This document shows positions 19,215-27,855 of a DNA stretch of 64,000 nt, piece by piece (position 1 is the stretch's first letter; every line of letters begins with the position of its first letter). The stretch lies in the NCBI RefSeq assembly GCF_018070345.1, contig NZ_JAGPXX010000008.1, forward strand, positions 186,001 through 250,000. Direction: 5' to 3'. The notes under the pieces were generated by a model that saw nothing but the letters and a program-made list of their open reading frames with translations, made no database searches and was not told the DNA's origin. This stretch comes from Streptomyces sp. F63 (GTDB lineage Bacteria; Actinomycetota; Actinomycetes; Streptomycetales; Streptomycetaceae). Position numbers and translations under genes: made by a program.

Positions 19215-20492
19215 TCAGCCCTTGCGGACGATCGCCCGGAGCTCCCGCTCCAGACGCGCCACCCCGGACTCGGGCGTCTCCCGCTGCGCCATCACGTCGT
19301 GCACCACGGCCTGGATCGCCAGGTTCACCTGCTCGTAGCGCGGGCTCTTCGGCCGCGGCTTCGCGGCCAGCACGCTCTCGCGGAGCGTCGGCAGATACGG
19401 GAACCGCCGCACCAGCGCCGGGTCCTCGTACAGCTCCGCCCACACCGGCGGCAGCGCGCCCTCGGTGAGCACCCGCCGCTGGACCGTCTCACTGGTCAGA
19501 TAGGCCAGCAGGTCCGCGGCCGACTCCTGGTGGCGGGAGCGGGCGTTGACGGCGAGGTTCGAGCCGCCGAGGATCCCCGCGGCGGGCCCGTCCGGCCCGG
19601 GCAGCGGCACCACGCCGAACCGGCCCGCCACCTTCGACGACTTCCCGCCGGCCAGCGCGTGGACGTACGGCCAGTTGCGGAGGAAGAGCAGCCGGCCCTC
19701 CTGGAACGACCGCCGGGACTCCTCCTCCTTGTAGGTGAGGGCCTCCCCGGGGATCCATCCCTCCCGCACCCCGTCCGCCAGGAACTTCAGGGCCTTCCGG
19801 GCCTCGGGGGAGCCGACCGTGACGCGGGTCCCCTCGCCCGCGAGGATCGAGCCGCCGGCGGACTGCACGGCCTCGGCGGCGTTCACCGTGAGCCCCTCGT
19901 ACGGCAGGAACTGCCCGGCATAGCCGTCCAAGCCGTACGCGGGGGCGACCGTGCGGGCCAGCCGCTCCAGTTCGTCCCAGGTGCGCGGCGGCTTCTCACC
20001 GGCCTTCTCCAGGACGTCCTTGCGGTAGTAGAGCAGGCCGGCGTTGGTCACGTACGGCAGCGCGTGCAGCCGCCCGCCGAAAGTGGCGGTGTCGACCACG
20101 GGGGGCAGGAAGCGCTTGACGGGGAAGCGGTCGGCGTTCAGCGGGGCGATCCAGCCGGCCGCGGCGAACTCGGAGGTCCAGGCGACGTCGATGTTGAGGA
20201 CGTCGTAGCGGTCGCTGCCGGAGCGCAGGCTCGTCGACATCTGGGCCCGCACCTCGTCGGCCGCCTCGGGGAGTTCGACGAGGGTGACCTTCTCGCGCGG
20301 GTGCGCGCGGTTCCAGTCCGCCAGAACGCCCCGCAGATAACCGGTGAGATCGCCGCCCGTCACCAGCGTCAGCGGGCCGCGGCCGCCGGAGCCGGCGGCC
20401 TGCTCCCCGGCCCCGGCCTGCGGGCCCGCGTAACCGGCGAAGATCACCGCGGCGGCGAGGAGCCCCCTACCCGCGGCCCGCGTCCACCGCAT
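19215..20492 (-). CDS. Lone extracellular sugar-binding protein
   Basis: Family-1 solute-binding protein of 425 residues, most like trehalose/maltose-binding proteins: ADWNRAHPREKVTLVELPEA, YDVLNIDVAWTSEFAAAGWI and LPYVTNAGLLYYRKDVLEKA are classical lobe-I motifs. It has an N-terminal hydrophobic segment (GLLAAAVIFAGYAG) but no lipobox cysteine, so it is either secreted or membrane-anchored by an uncleaved signal. A strong AAGGAGG lies six bases before the ATG. It has its own promoter region, divergent from PadR, and no permease of its own; it lies directly upstream of the alpha-glucoside operon in the same orientation and may feed that importer with a second ligand. Confidence 0.85.
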   Translation of the reverse strand: MRWTRAAGRGLLAAAVIFAGYAGPQAGAGEQAAGSGGRGPLTLVTGGDLTGYLRGVLADWNRAHPREKVTLVELPEAADEVRAQMSTSLRSGSDRYDVLNIDVAWTSEFAAAGWIAPLNADRFPVKRFLPPVVDTATFGGRLHALPYVTNAGLLYYRKDVLEKAGEKPPRTWDELERLARTVAPAYGLDGYAGQFLPYEGLTVNAAEAVQSAGGSILAGEGTRVTVGSPEARKALKFLADGVREGWIPGEALTYKEEESRRSFQEGRLLFLRNWPYVHALAGGKSSKVAGRFGVVPLPGPDGPAAGILGGSNLAVNARSRHQESAADLLAYLTSETVQRRVLTEGALPPVWAELYEDPALVRRFPYLPTLRESVLAAKPRPKSPRYEQVNLAIQAVVHDVMAQRETPESGVARLERELRAIVRKG

Positions 20493-20540
20493 AGGTTCCT
20501 CCTTGGCACTCGGCGCCGGCGGCCCGCCCGGCGTCCAACG

Positions 20541-20576
20541 CCCCTGTATACCCGTTGGGCATACGGGATACTAGGG
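20541..20576. promoter_or_regulatory. Inverted repeat between binding protein and PadR
   Basis: CCCCTGTATACCCG (20541-20554) and CGGGATACTAGGGG (20564-20577) form an imperfect inverted repeat around TTGGGCATA, with ACGGG/CCCGT closing the centre. It sits between divergent genes and could be the PadR operator or the promoter of the binding protein. Confidence 0.4.
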
Positions 20577-20665
20577 GTCGCGACAATGTGCTGGGGCGAT
20601 CGGGCTCACAGCCGGAGCCGGCCCCCTAACGAGCAGGTAACGGCCGGGGAAGGAGGCGGGGGTCC

Positions 20666-21172
20666 GTGCGTCTGCCCCTCCTGGCACTCCTGGCGAAGGG
20701 GCCCGCTCACGGATACGAGCTCAAGCAGGCTCTTGAGAAGCTTCTGGGCGCCGCGTACCCTCAGCCGAACATCGGGCAGATCTACGTCACCCTCGGCAGG
20801 CTGGAGAAGGCGGGACTGATCGAGGGCGAGGACGTCGCCCAGACGGCACGGCCGAACAAGCGCATCTACCGGCTCACGCCCGCGGGGCGGGAGGCGGTGG
20901 CCGCCTGGTTCGAGGAGCCGACCGCCGAGCCCCGGGTGCGGGACGAGTTCTTCATGAAGCTCGCCCTGGCCCCCGACTCGGGGGTGGCCGACCAGATCGC
21001 CCTGATCAACAAGCAGCGGCGCCACTACCTCAACGCCATGCGCGATCTGTCGAAGCTGGCCGCGGCCGAGGACCGGGACAACCGCGTGGCCCAGCTGCTC
21101 ATCGAGGGCGCGATGCTGCATCTGCAGGCGGATCTCGACTGGTTGGAGCGTTGTCAGGAGGAGCTGGAATGA
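20666..21172 (+). CDS. PadR-family transcriptional regulator
   Basis: A 168-residue repressor. The winged helix starts at the N-terminus (LALLAKGPAHGYELKQALEK, then PNIGQIYVTLGRLEKAGLI), the PadR hallmark, and residues from about 110 form the dimerisation helices. The GTG at 20666 has AAGGAGG about eight bases upstream. Its stop overlaps the ABC ATPase start (ATGA), so it autoregulates an exporter operon in the usual PadR manner; such regulators generally respond directly to the exported drug or peptide. Inducer unknown. Confidence 0.92.
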   Translation: MRLPLLALLAKGPAHGYELKQALEKLLGAAYPQPNIGQIYVTLGRLEKAGLIEGEDVAQTARPNKRIYRLTPAGREAVAAWFEEPTAEPRVRDEFFMKLALAPDSGVADQIALINKQRRHYLNAMRDLSKLAAAEDRDNRVAQLLIEGAMLHLQADLDWLERCQEELE

Positions 21173-22065
21173 GCCGCGAGACCCACGGCACGGCTGCCGC
21201 CGGGCCCGGCGGGACGGACCCCGCCGACCGGCCGGGCGCGCACGCCGCCGCGGAGCCGCCCCGCACCGGCGAGACCCCCGGGGGCGGTACGGCGCCCGGG
21301 GGCGGTACGGCGCCCGGGGGCGGCAGCGGCGGTCCCATCCTGCGCGCGGAGGGCCTGGTCAAGACCCACCGCTCCGACGGCGCTCCGGTCCGGGCCGTCC
21401 GCGGCGTCGACCTGAGCGTGGCGCGGGGCGAGTTCCTGGCGGTCACCGGCCCCTCCGGCGCGGGGAAGTCCACACTGCTCCACCTCCTGGGCGGCCTCGA
21501 CCGGCCGGACGAGGGGCGCATCTGGCTCGACGGCCGCCGGGTGGACGGCTGCAGCGAGGCCCGCTGGGCGGTGCTCCGCCGCCGCGGCATCGGCATCGTC
21601 TTCCAGTTCTTCAACCTCGTCTCCCATCTGACGGTGGCCGACAACGTCGAGCTGCCGGCGCTGCTCGCGGGCCGCTCCCCCCGCCGGGCCCGGGAGAGCC
21701 GCGCCGAGCTCCTCGCCGACCTCGGTCTGGAGGGCAAGGAGAACAGCACGCCCGGCGAGCTGTCCGGCGGCGAGCAGCAGCGCGTGGCCCTCGCCCGGGC
21801 CCTGGTCAACCACCCGGACGTGCTCCTCGCCGACGAACCCGCCGGCAGCCTCGACAGCAAGGGCACCCGCGAGGTGCTGCGGCTGCTCTCCCGTTTCCAT
21901 GCGCGCGGCCAGACGATCGTGCTCGTCACCCACGACGCCCGGATGGCGAGCGCCGCGGACCGGGTCATCAGCCTCTTCGACGGGCGGATCGCGGACGACG
22001 CGGTGCTCGGCGGCGGCGCCGCGCGCACCGGCGGGGTGTCCGGCGTGCTCGAACTGAAGGGCTGA
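21169..22065 (+). CDS. ABC exporter ATPase, MacB/LolD type
   Basis: ATP-binding subunit of 298 residues. A non-conserved N-terminal tail of about 58 residues contains three GGGTAP-like repeats (about 38-52) encoded by a tandem 15-base repeat. The nucleotide-binding domain follows with Walker A GPSGAGKST, Q-loop FQFFNLVSHLTV, signature LSGGEQQRVALARAL, Walker B VLLADEPAGSLDS and the switch His in LVTHDARM. The SLDSKG and FQFFNL motifs place it with MacB/LolD-type ATPases that pair with FtsX-fold permeases, which is the next gene, four bases downstream. Confidence 0.93.
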   Translation: MSRETHGTAAAGPGGTDPADRPGAHAAAEPPRTGETPGGGTAPGGGTAPGGGSGGPILRAEGLVKTHRSDGAPVRAVRGVDLSVARGEFLAVTGPSGAGKSTLLHLLGGLDRPDEGRIWLDGRRVDGCSEARWAVLRRRGIGIVFQFFNLVSHLTVADNVELPALLAGRSPRRARESRAELLADLGLEGKENSTPGELSGGEQQRVALARALVNHPDVLLADEPAGSLDSKGTREVLRLLSRFHARGQTIVLVTHDARMASAADRVISLFDGRIADDAVLGGGAARTGGVSGVLELKG

Positions 22066-22069
22066 ACGG

Positions 22070-24379
22070 ATGCGGGCCACGGTGCGCTGGATACGCGCCG
22101 ATCTGCGGACGCACCGCGGGGAAGCGCTGTTCCTGGTGCTGGCGACGGCCGGGATCATCGCCTCGCTGCTGCTCGCGGGGGCCTTCCTCACCTACGCCGC
22201 CAGTCCCTGGCAGCGGGTCTTCACCCAGTCGTCCGGCGCGCACGTGTGGATCCACACCAGGGTGACGGCAGACGCGGGGACGCTGGCCGGGCTCGACGGT
22301 GTACGGGCCGCGTCGGGGCCGTTCCCCACGGCGGGCGTCACCGCCGAGCTGGGGGGCGACCGGGCCGCGGTCCGGCTGCGTGCCGCGGGGGTCCGGCCGC
22401 CTGCGGTCGGCCGTCCCCTGCTCGCCTCCGGGCGGTGGCTCGGCCCCGGCAGCCCGGACGGTGTCGTCCTGGAGAGCTCGGTGGCCCGCGCCCTGTGGGC
22501 CGAGCCGGGGGACGCGCTGCGGGTCCGCGGCCCGGACGGGACCGTCCGCCGGCTGCGGGTGGTGGGCGTCGCCGACAGCGCGGAGCCGCAGTACGCCCCG
22601 GGCGAGAACCCCGGCACCGGCTGGGTGCTCCCGGAGGTGCTGGAGCGTCTCGCGCCGGAGGAGGACGGCCGCGGCCTCGCGGTGGGCCTGCGGCTGGACG
22701 ACCCGGAGGACACCGACTTCGCCGTCCAGCAGGCCGTCACCGCGCTCGGCGCCGACCAGATCGCCGAGGTGTCCACCTGGAAGCAGGCACGGGCCGAGGC
22801 CGTCGGCGGCGACCGGCTCCTCGGGCTGCTGCTGGGCGCGTTCGGGATCGGGGCGCTGCTGTCCGCGGCCCTGGCGGTCGCGGGCGCCGTCGGCACCCGG
22901 GTCCACGGCCATCTGCGGGACATCTCCGTCGCCAAGGCCATCGGTTTCACCCCGGCCCAGCTCGTCCGGATGTTCCTGGCCGAGCACCTCGCCCTGGCGG
23001 TGGCCGGGGTGGCCGCCGGGGCCCTTCTCACGGAGCTGCTCGGCCCGCGTCTGCCGGGCCGGGCCGGGGAGGCCATGCGGCTGTGGCGGGAACTCCCCGA
23101 GCACACCTGGGTCACCCTGGTGACGGCGGCGGGCGCGGTGCTGCTGATCGCCGCCACGACGGCGTCCGCGGCCTGGCGGGCCGGGCGGGTCCCGCCCGTA
23201 CCGGTGGCGCGCGCGGCGGTCCCGGCGAGCCGCCGGATGTCGGGCACGGCCCGGCGCGCCCTCGGCCTGCGGCTGCCGCCGGCTCTGGTGCTGGGCTGGC
23301 GCGGCGCGTTCCAGCGGCCGGGGCGGTCGGCGGCCGCCGTCGGCCGGCTGGCCGTTCCCCTGCTGCTGATCACCGTGGCGCTGAGCGCGTGGAGCACCCT
23401 CGACCGGTTCGGGAGCCGTCCGGACGAGGTCGGCCTGGCGGCTTCCCTCGTCGTGCGGGGGGACGGGATGGACGACGGGGAGCTGCAGCGCCGGCTGGCC
23501 GCCGAGGACGGGGTGGCCTCGGTGGTTCCCGGGGCGGAGGCCGAGGCGCTCGTACCGGGCCAGACCGGCACGATCACCTTGCGCGGGCTGGGCACGGCCG
23601 CCCAGCCGTACCCGTTCTCCGTCGCGGAGGGCCGGGCGCCGCGGGGGCCGGACGAGGCCGTGGCCGGGCAGGGGCTGCTCGACCTGCTGCACGTGGAGGT
23701 CGGCGACTGGATCCGCATGACCGTCGGCGGCCGTCCGCAGGTGCTCCACCTGGTCGGCCGCAGCATCGAGCCGGAGGACGGCGGGCGGATCGTCTCCGCC
23801 TCCCTCGACACCCTGCGGGAGGGCGGTGTCGCGGACGGCCCGGGCTTCTACCGGCTGGTACCGGCGGACGGCGCGGATCCGGCGGCGCTCGGCGCCCGGC
23901 TGTCCCGGGAGGCGGACGGCGGGCTCGACGTGCGGGAGACGGCCAATCCGGCGGACCGGCTGTCGTCCGTGCGCGGCGTGATCGTGGGGCTGGTCGCCGT
24001 ACTGGCGCTCATCGCCCTCGCCGAGCTGTCGACGACCATCGCCGCGGGTGTGCGGGACCGCCGCCGCGACCTGCTGGCGCTCAAGGCCATCGGGCTGACG
24101 CCTCGTCAGATCGTGGCGGTGATCGTGGCGGGCACCGGCTTCACCGCCCTGGCCGCCACCGCCGCCGGCACCCTCCTCGGGACCCTGGCCGCCGGCTGGC
24201 TGATCGACCTCCAGGGCGCCGCCTCGGGTATCGGCGCGGGCATCGCCCGGCCGCCGTCACCCGCCGCGCTGGCGCTGACGGGCCTCGCCGTGGTGGCCGG
24301 TGCGATCGCCGTCTCGGTCCCGCCCGCCGCCCGCGCCGTACGCCGCCGCCTGGCGGACTCGCTGAGCGACACGCTCTGA
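22070..24379 (+). CDS. FtsX-fold ABC exporter permease
   Basis: A 769-residue fused permease with two FtsX repeats. Predicted helices lie near residues 20-43, then a large extracytoplasmic domain, helices at about 255-275, 300-325 and 345-370, another N-terminal helix at about 420-440, a second external domain, and helices at about 640-665, 690-712 and 730-755. FtsX signature segments VAKAIGFTPAQLVRMFL and ALKAIGLTPRQIVAVIV appear once per repeat. With the PadR and ATPase genes it forms a three-gene unit. Such exporters work by mechanotransmission and commonly confer resistance to peptide or lipid-like compounds; the substrate here is unknown. Confidence 0.92.
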   Translation: MRATVRWIRADLRTHRGEALFLVLATAGIIASLLLAGAFLTYAASPWQRVFTQSSGAHVWIHTRVTADAGTLAGLDGVRAASGPFPTAGVTAELGGDRAAVRLRAAGVRPPAVGRPLLASGRWLGPGSPDGVVLESSVARALWAEPGDALRVRGPDGTVRRLRVVGVADSAEPQYAPGENPGTGWVLPEVLERLAPEEDGRGLAVGLRLDDPEDTDFAVQQAVTALGADQIAEVSTWKQARAEAVGGDRLLGLLLGAFGIGALLSAALAVAGAVGTRVHGHLRDISVAKAIGFTPAQLVRMFLAEHLALAVAGVAAGALLTELLGPRLPGRAGEAMRLWRELPEHTWVTLVTAAGAVLLIAATTASAAWRAGRVPPVPVARAAVPASRRMSGTARRALGLRLPPALVLGWRGAFQRPGRSAAAVGRLAVPLLLITVALSAWSTLDRFGSRPDEVGLAASLVVRGDGMDDGELQRRLAAEDGVASVVPGAEAEALVPGQTGTITLRGLGTAAQPYPFSVAEGRAPRGPDEAVAGQGLLDLLHVEVGDWIRMTVGGRPQVLHLVGRSIEPEDGGRIVSASLDTLREGGVADGPGFYRLVPADGADPAALGARLSREADGGLDVRETANPADRLSSVRGVIVGLVAVLALIALAELSTTIAAGVRDRRRDLLALKAIGLTPRQIVAVIVAGTGFTALAATAAGTLLGTLAAGWLIDLQGAASGIGAGIARPPSPAALALTGLAVVAGAIAVSVPPAARAVRRRLADSLSDTL

Positions 24380-24396
24380 GACGCCGGGGGGCCTTC

Positions 24397-25431
24397 TCAG
24401 GACTGCCGCCTGCGCCGCCATGCGTCCTGGAGGGTGGGCACGAGCCCGCGGGGCGCGTACAGCACGGCGGCGATCAGCAGGATCGCGTAGACCGCGTAGG
24501 ACAGCACCGTGGGCGCGGAATCGGGCATGCCCGGGGAGGTGCCGAGCGCGTTGAGGAGCTGGACGAGGAGGGTGATCACCACGGCCCCGGCAACGGCGCC
24601 CCATACGGTGCCCAGCCCGCCGACGACCACCATCACCACGTACGTGATGGAGAGCAGCACCGGAAAGGATCCCGGGGCGACATAGCCGAGGTAGAAGGCG
24701 TAGATGCCGCCGGCCAGGCCGGCGAAGGCGGCGGCCTGGGCGAAGACGGTCAGCTTGTACCGGCCGACGGGGACACCGCTCGCGCTCGCCGCGGTCTCGC
24801 TGGTGGCCAGCGCGCGCAGACCGCGCCCGCTGCGGGAGTTGACGATGTTCCGGGCCAGCACCACGGTCACGGCGAGCGCCGCCCACGCCACATAGGCGTA
24901 GTGGATGTCCTCGGTCAGCGTGAATCCGAACAGCGACATGTCGGGGATGCCCTGCAGGCCGATGGCTCCGCCCGCCCACTCAGCCTCGCCCACCAGGGAC
25001 ACCGTGATCAGCTGGAGGGCGAGCGTGGCGAACGCCAGATGGTGGCCGCGCAGGCGGAGCAGGGGCACACCGACGATCACGGCGAACAGGCCCGCCGCAC
25101 ACGGAGCCGCGGCCAGCGCGAGCAGCGGCGGCACACCGTGGACGGACAGCAGACCCGCGGTGTAGGCACCCACGGCGTAGAAGGAGGCCTGGCCGAGGGA
25201 GACCTGCCCGGCGTACCCCATGAGAAGGGACAGTCCGACCACCACCGTGCCGGCGAGGCAGAGCAGGACGTAGACGGACATCTGGCTGTCGTCGAGTGCC
25301 GGCGGCAGGGCCAGGGAGACCAGGGCCGCCGGCGCCGCCGGGAGGTGTGCGAGCGGGGGTGCCGGCTTCCGGACGGCTGCCGTGGAGTCCACGGACTCCT
25401 CGGTCCGGGTTCGGATTCGATCCTGTATCAC
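24397..25431 (-). CDS. Branched-chain-type ABC permease, LivM family
   Basis: A 344-residue permease with about ten predicted helices, the last gene of a five-gene importer operon. MGYAGQVSLGQASFYAVGAY and GLRALATSETAASASGVPVGRYK are diagnostic LivM segments, the latter containing the ATPase-contact loop. A soluble N-terminus of about 35 residues precedes the first helix. The GTG at 25431 overlaps the LivH stop (GTGA) and has AGGAGA five bases upstream. Given the neighbouring Rieske oxygenase and PaaX/IclR regulators, an aromatic acid is a likelier substrate than a branched-chain amino acid. It is convergent with FtsX, 17 bases apart. Confidence 0.93.
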   Translation of the reverse strand: MIQDRIRTRTEESVDSTAAVRKPAPPLAHLPAAPAALVSLALPPALDDSQMSVYVLLCLAGTVVVGLSLLMGYAGQVSLGQASFYAVGAYTAGLLSVHGVPPLLALAAAPCAAGLFAVIVGVPLLRLRGHHLAFATLALQLITVSLVGEAEWAGGAIGLQGIPDMSLFGFTLTEDIHYAYVAWAALAVTVVLARNIVNSRSGRGLRALATSETAASASGVPVGRYKLTVFAQAAAFAGLAGGIYAFYLGYVAPGSFPVLLSITYVVMVVVGGLGTVWGAVAGAVVITLLVQLLNALGTSPGMPDSAPTVLSYAVYAILLIAAVLYAPRGLVPTLQDAWRRRRQS

Positions 25432-26288
25432 GCTGTCTCCTGTACGACGCTTCGGGTGCGGGCGCCCTGCGCGATCATCAGCGCGAGCATCAGGACGAGG
25501 GCGACTTCCAGCTGGTAGGCGGCGTTGCCGTAGCCGGCCACCAGGGCCTGGGCGACGCCGAGGAGCAGGCCGCCGGCGAGGCTGAGTCCGATCCGGGCCA
25601 GACCGCCGAGGACGGCCGCGGCGAACCCGTTGACGATGAGCACGACATCGGAGTCGAAACTGACCGACTGCATCGGGGTGAGGAGTACCCCGGCCAGACC
25701 GCCGAGCGCACCTCCGCACGCGAAGGCCACGAGGCCCATGCGCCGGGTATCGATGCCGACGACGCGCGCCGCGTACGGGTTGGCGGAGCAGGCGGTCAGT
25801 GCCTTGCCCAGGTCCGTACGGCTGAAGAAGAGGGCGACCGCGGCGAACACGACCGCGGTGACCCCGATGATCAGCAGGTAGTGGCTCTGTATCCGGGCCC
25901 CGAGGAGATGCACGGCACCGGGCACCCCCGCGGAGGACCTGGTCTGGTCACCCCAGATCATGATTTCCACGGCGTACATGAGGACGCCGGCACCGAGCGT
26001 GACGATCAGCGCGGACTGCGGGCTCGTGTCCCGGCGGCCGGTGGCGAGGAGTCCCACGAGCAGGCCCGCGACCGCGGCGACGACGACGGCCAGTGCCTCA
26101 CTCGCGAAGTGCGGCAGTCCGGCGCCGAGCAGGGAGGAGACGGTGAGTCCCGCGATGACGGCGAAGGCCCCCTGCGCGAAGTTCACCACCCGGGTCACCC
26201 GGTGGATGACGACGATCCCGCTGCCGACCAGCGCGAATCCGCATCCGGCACCGAGGCCGGTGACGAGGTAGACGAGGAAGTCGTTCAC
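25428..26288 (-). CDS. Branched-chain-type ABC permease, LivH family
   Basis: A 286-residue permease with about eight helices. VIHRVTRVVNFAQGAFAVIAG near the N-terminus is the LivH hallmark, and ALTACSANPYAARVVGIDTR is the ATPase-contact loop. The GTG start at 26288 overlaps the LivF stop (GTGA). It pairs with the LivM protein encoded immediately downstream. Confidence 0.93.
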   Translation of the reverse strand: MNDFLVYLVTGLGAGCGFALVGSGIVVIHRVTRVVNFAQGAFAVIAGLTVSSLLGAGLPHFASEALAVVVAAVAGLLVGLLATGRRDTSPQSALIVTLGAGVLMYAVEIMIWGDQTRSSAGVPGAVHLLGARIQSHYLLIIGVTAVVFAAVALFFSRTDLGKALTACSANPYAARVVGIDTRRMGLVAFACGGALGGLAGVLLTPMQSVSFDSDVVLIVNGFAAAVLGGLARIGLSLAGGLLLGVAQALVAGYGNAAYQLEVALVLMLALMIAQGARTRSVVQETA

Positions 26289-27076
26289 GGCGTGCCTCCG
26301 GCGTCGGGGGTGTCGGTGGCCTCGGCGGTGTCCGGGGGGCCGGCGTGACCGCCCAGGTATGCCTGGGCCACGGCGGGGTTCGCGGCCAGTTCGGCGCTGG
26401 TCCCTTCCAGCGCGATGCGTCCCGCCTCCATCACGTAGCCGCGCGTGCACAGTTCGAGGGCGAGCCGGGCGTTCTGCTCGATGAGCAGCACGGCGATGCC
26501 CTGCTCCCGGTTGAGCTCGGTCAGATGGCCGGCGAGGCCGGCGACGACCAGCGGGGCGAGGCCGAGCGACAGTTCGTCGACCACGAGCACCTGCGGACGG
26601 CTCATCAGGGCCCGCCCGACCGCGACCATCTGCTGCTGGCCGCCGGACAGGCTCCCGGCGCTCTGGCGGCGCACCCGTACCAGTTCGGGCAGCAGTTCGT
26701 ACACCCAGGAGGTGTCCCTCTTGTGGCGGTCGCGCAGCCGCCACGCGCCGAGCCGGAGGTTGTCGTCGACGCTGAGGCCGGCGAACATCTGGCGGCCTTC
26801 GGGCACCTGGGCGATCGGGGCGCGCACCACGACGCTTCCCTCCGCCGGGGCGAGCAGGCCGGTGAGGGTGTTGACCAGGGTCGACTTCCCCGCGCCGTTG
26901 GGCCCCACCAGCGCGACGGCCTCGCCCGGGGCGACCCGGAGGCTGACCCGGTCCAGAGCCGTCGCGGCCCCGTACCGGACGACCAGGTCGTCGACCTCGA
27001 CGACGTCGCGGTCGTTCCGGCGGTCTCCGGCCGGTGCGGACCGAGTGGCCGCACCGCGCCCCGTCTGCTGGGTCAT
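26285..27076 (-). CDS. Branched-chain-type ABC ATPase, LivF family
   Basis: A 263-residue ATPase. Walker A is GPNGAGKST, the LivF-specific VPEGRQMFAGLSVDDNL is present, the signature is LSGGQQQMVAVGRAL, Walker B VLVVDELSLGLAP and the switch region LLIEQNARLAL. A Pro/Asp/Ala-rich tail of about 20 residues ends the protein. Its ATG overlaps the LivG stop (ATGA). Confidence 0.94.
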   Translation of the reverse strand: MTQQTGRGAATRSAPAGDRRNDRDVVEVDDLVVRYGAATALDRVSLRVAPGEAVALVGPNGAGKSTLVNTLTGLLAPAEGSVVVRAPIAQVPEGRQMFAGLSVDDNLRLGAWRLRDRHKRDTSWVYELLPELVRVRRQSAGSLSGGQQQMVAVGRALMSRPQVLVVDELSLGLAPLVVAGLAGHLTELNREQGIAVLLIEQNARLALELCTRGYVMEAGRIALEGTSAELAANPAVAQAYLGGHAGPPDTAEATDTPDAGGTP

Positions 27077-27855
27077 GCGGCTTCCTTCCCGAGGTAGGCG
27101 GCGACCACCCGCGGGTCGGTGCGTATCTCGCCGGTGGTCCCCTCGGCGATCACCTCGCCGAGATCGAGGACGGTGACCCGGTCGGCGAGGCGGGTGACGA
27201 AGGCGACGTCGTGCTCCACGAGGATCATCGTCAGACCTTCGGCGCGCAGGTGCTCGATCAGCACGGCGAGACGTTCGCGTTCCGCCGCGCGCAGCCCGGA
27301 AGCCGGTTCGTCCAGGAGGAGCAGCCGCGGATCACCGCACAGGGCGCGGGCGACCTGGAGGACACGCTGCTGTCCCAGCGGGAGGGTCTGCGCCGGGCGG
27401 TGGGCCCACGCCGTGAGCCCCACCCGTTCGATCGCCTCCTCGGCACGGGCCCGGATGGCGCGCTCCTCGGCGCGGTGGCGTGGCAGCCTGAGCGATCCCG
27501 CGAGGAATCCGGCACGGCCGGTGGAGTGGGCGCCCACCATCACGTTCTCCAGGACGGACATCCCGTGGAACACCCTGGCGCCCTGGAAGACGATGGACAC
27601 CCCGAGGTGCGCGCGGCGGTGCGGGGAGAGCTGGTCGATGCGCCGCCCGCCCAGCGTGATCTGGCCACGCTGGGCGGGGAGCTGGCCGCTCACCAGGTTG
27701 AACAGAGTCGACTTCCCCGCGCCGTTGGGGCCGATCACCGCGCGGACCTCGCCGTGCGCGACCCGGAGATCGACGTCGCGCACGGCGTACACCCCGCCGA
27801 AGGAACGGGCGAGTCCGGTGGCGTGGAGAAGCGGACCGGGGCCGGGCTCCGTCAC
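27073..27855 (-). CDS. Branched-chain-type ABC ATPase, LivG family
   Basis: A 260-residue ATPase, partner of LivF. Walker A is GPNGAGKST, Q-loop SIVFQGARVFHGMSVLENVM, Walker B LLLLDEPASGLR and switch LVEHDVAFV. The signature segment reads LPLGQQRVLQVARAL: the usual LSGG (or LSYG) is LPLG, a mild departure. The C-terminus (IAEGTTGEIRTDPRVVAAYLG) is the family tail. The GTG at 27855 overlaps the binding-protein stop (GTGA), keeping all five genes translationally linked. Confidence 0.93.
   Translation of the reverse strand: MTEPGPGPLLHATGLARSFGGVYAVRDVDLRVAHGEVRAVIGPNGAGKSTLFNLVSGQLPAQRGQITLGGRRIDQLSPHRRAHLGVSIVFQGARVFHGMSVLENVMVGAHSTGRAGFLAGSLRLPRHRAEERAIRARAEEAIERVGLTAWAHRPAQTLPLGQQRVLQVARALCGDPRLLLLDEPASGLRAAERERLAVLIEHLRAEGLTMILVEHDVAFVTRLADRVTVLDLGEVIAEGTTGEIRTDPRVVAAYLGKEAA

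Noticed and set aside
22246..25518. 1090-aa open frame overlapping FtsX and LivM
   Set aside because: Shadow of two real genes in other frames; Arg/Gly composition without motifs.
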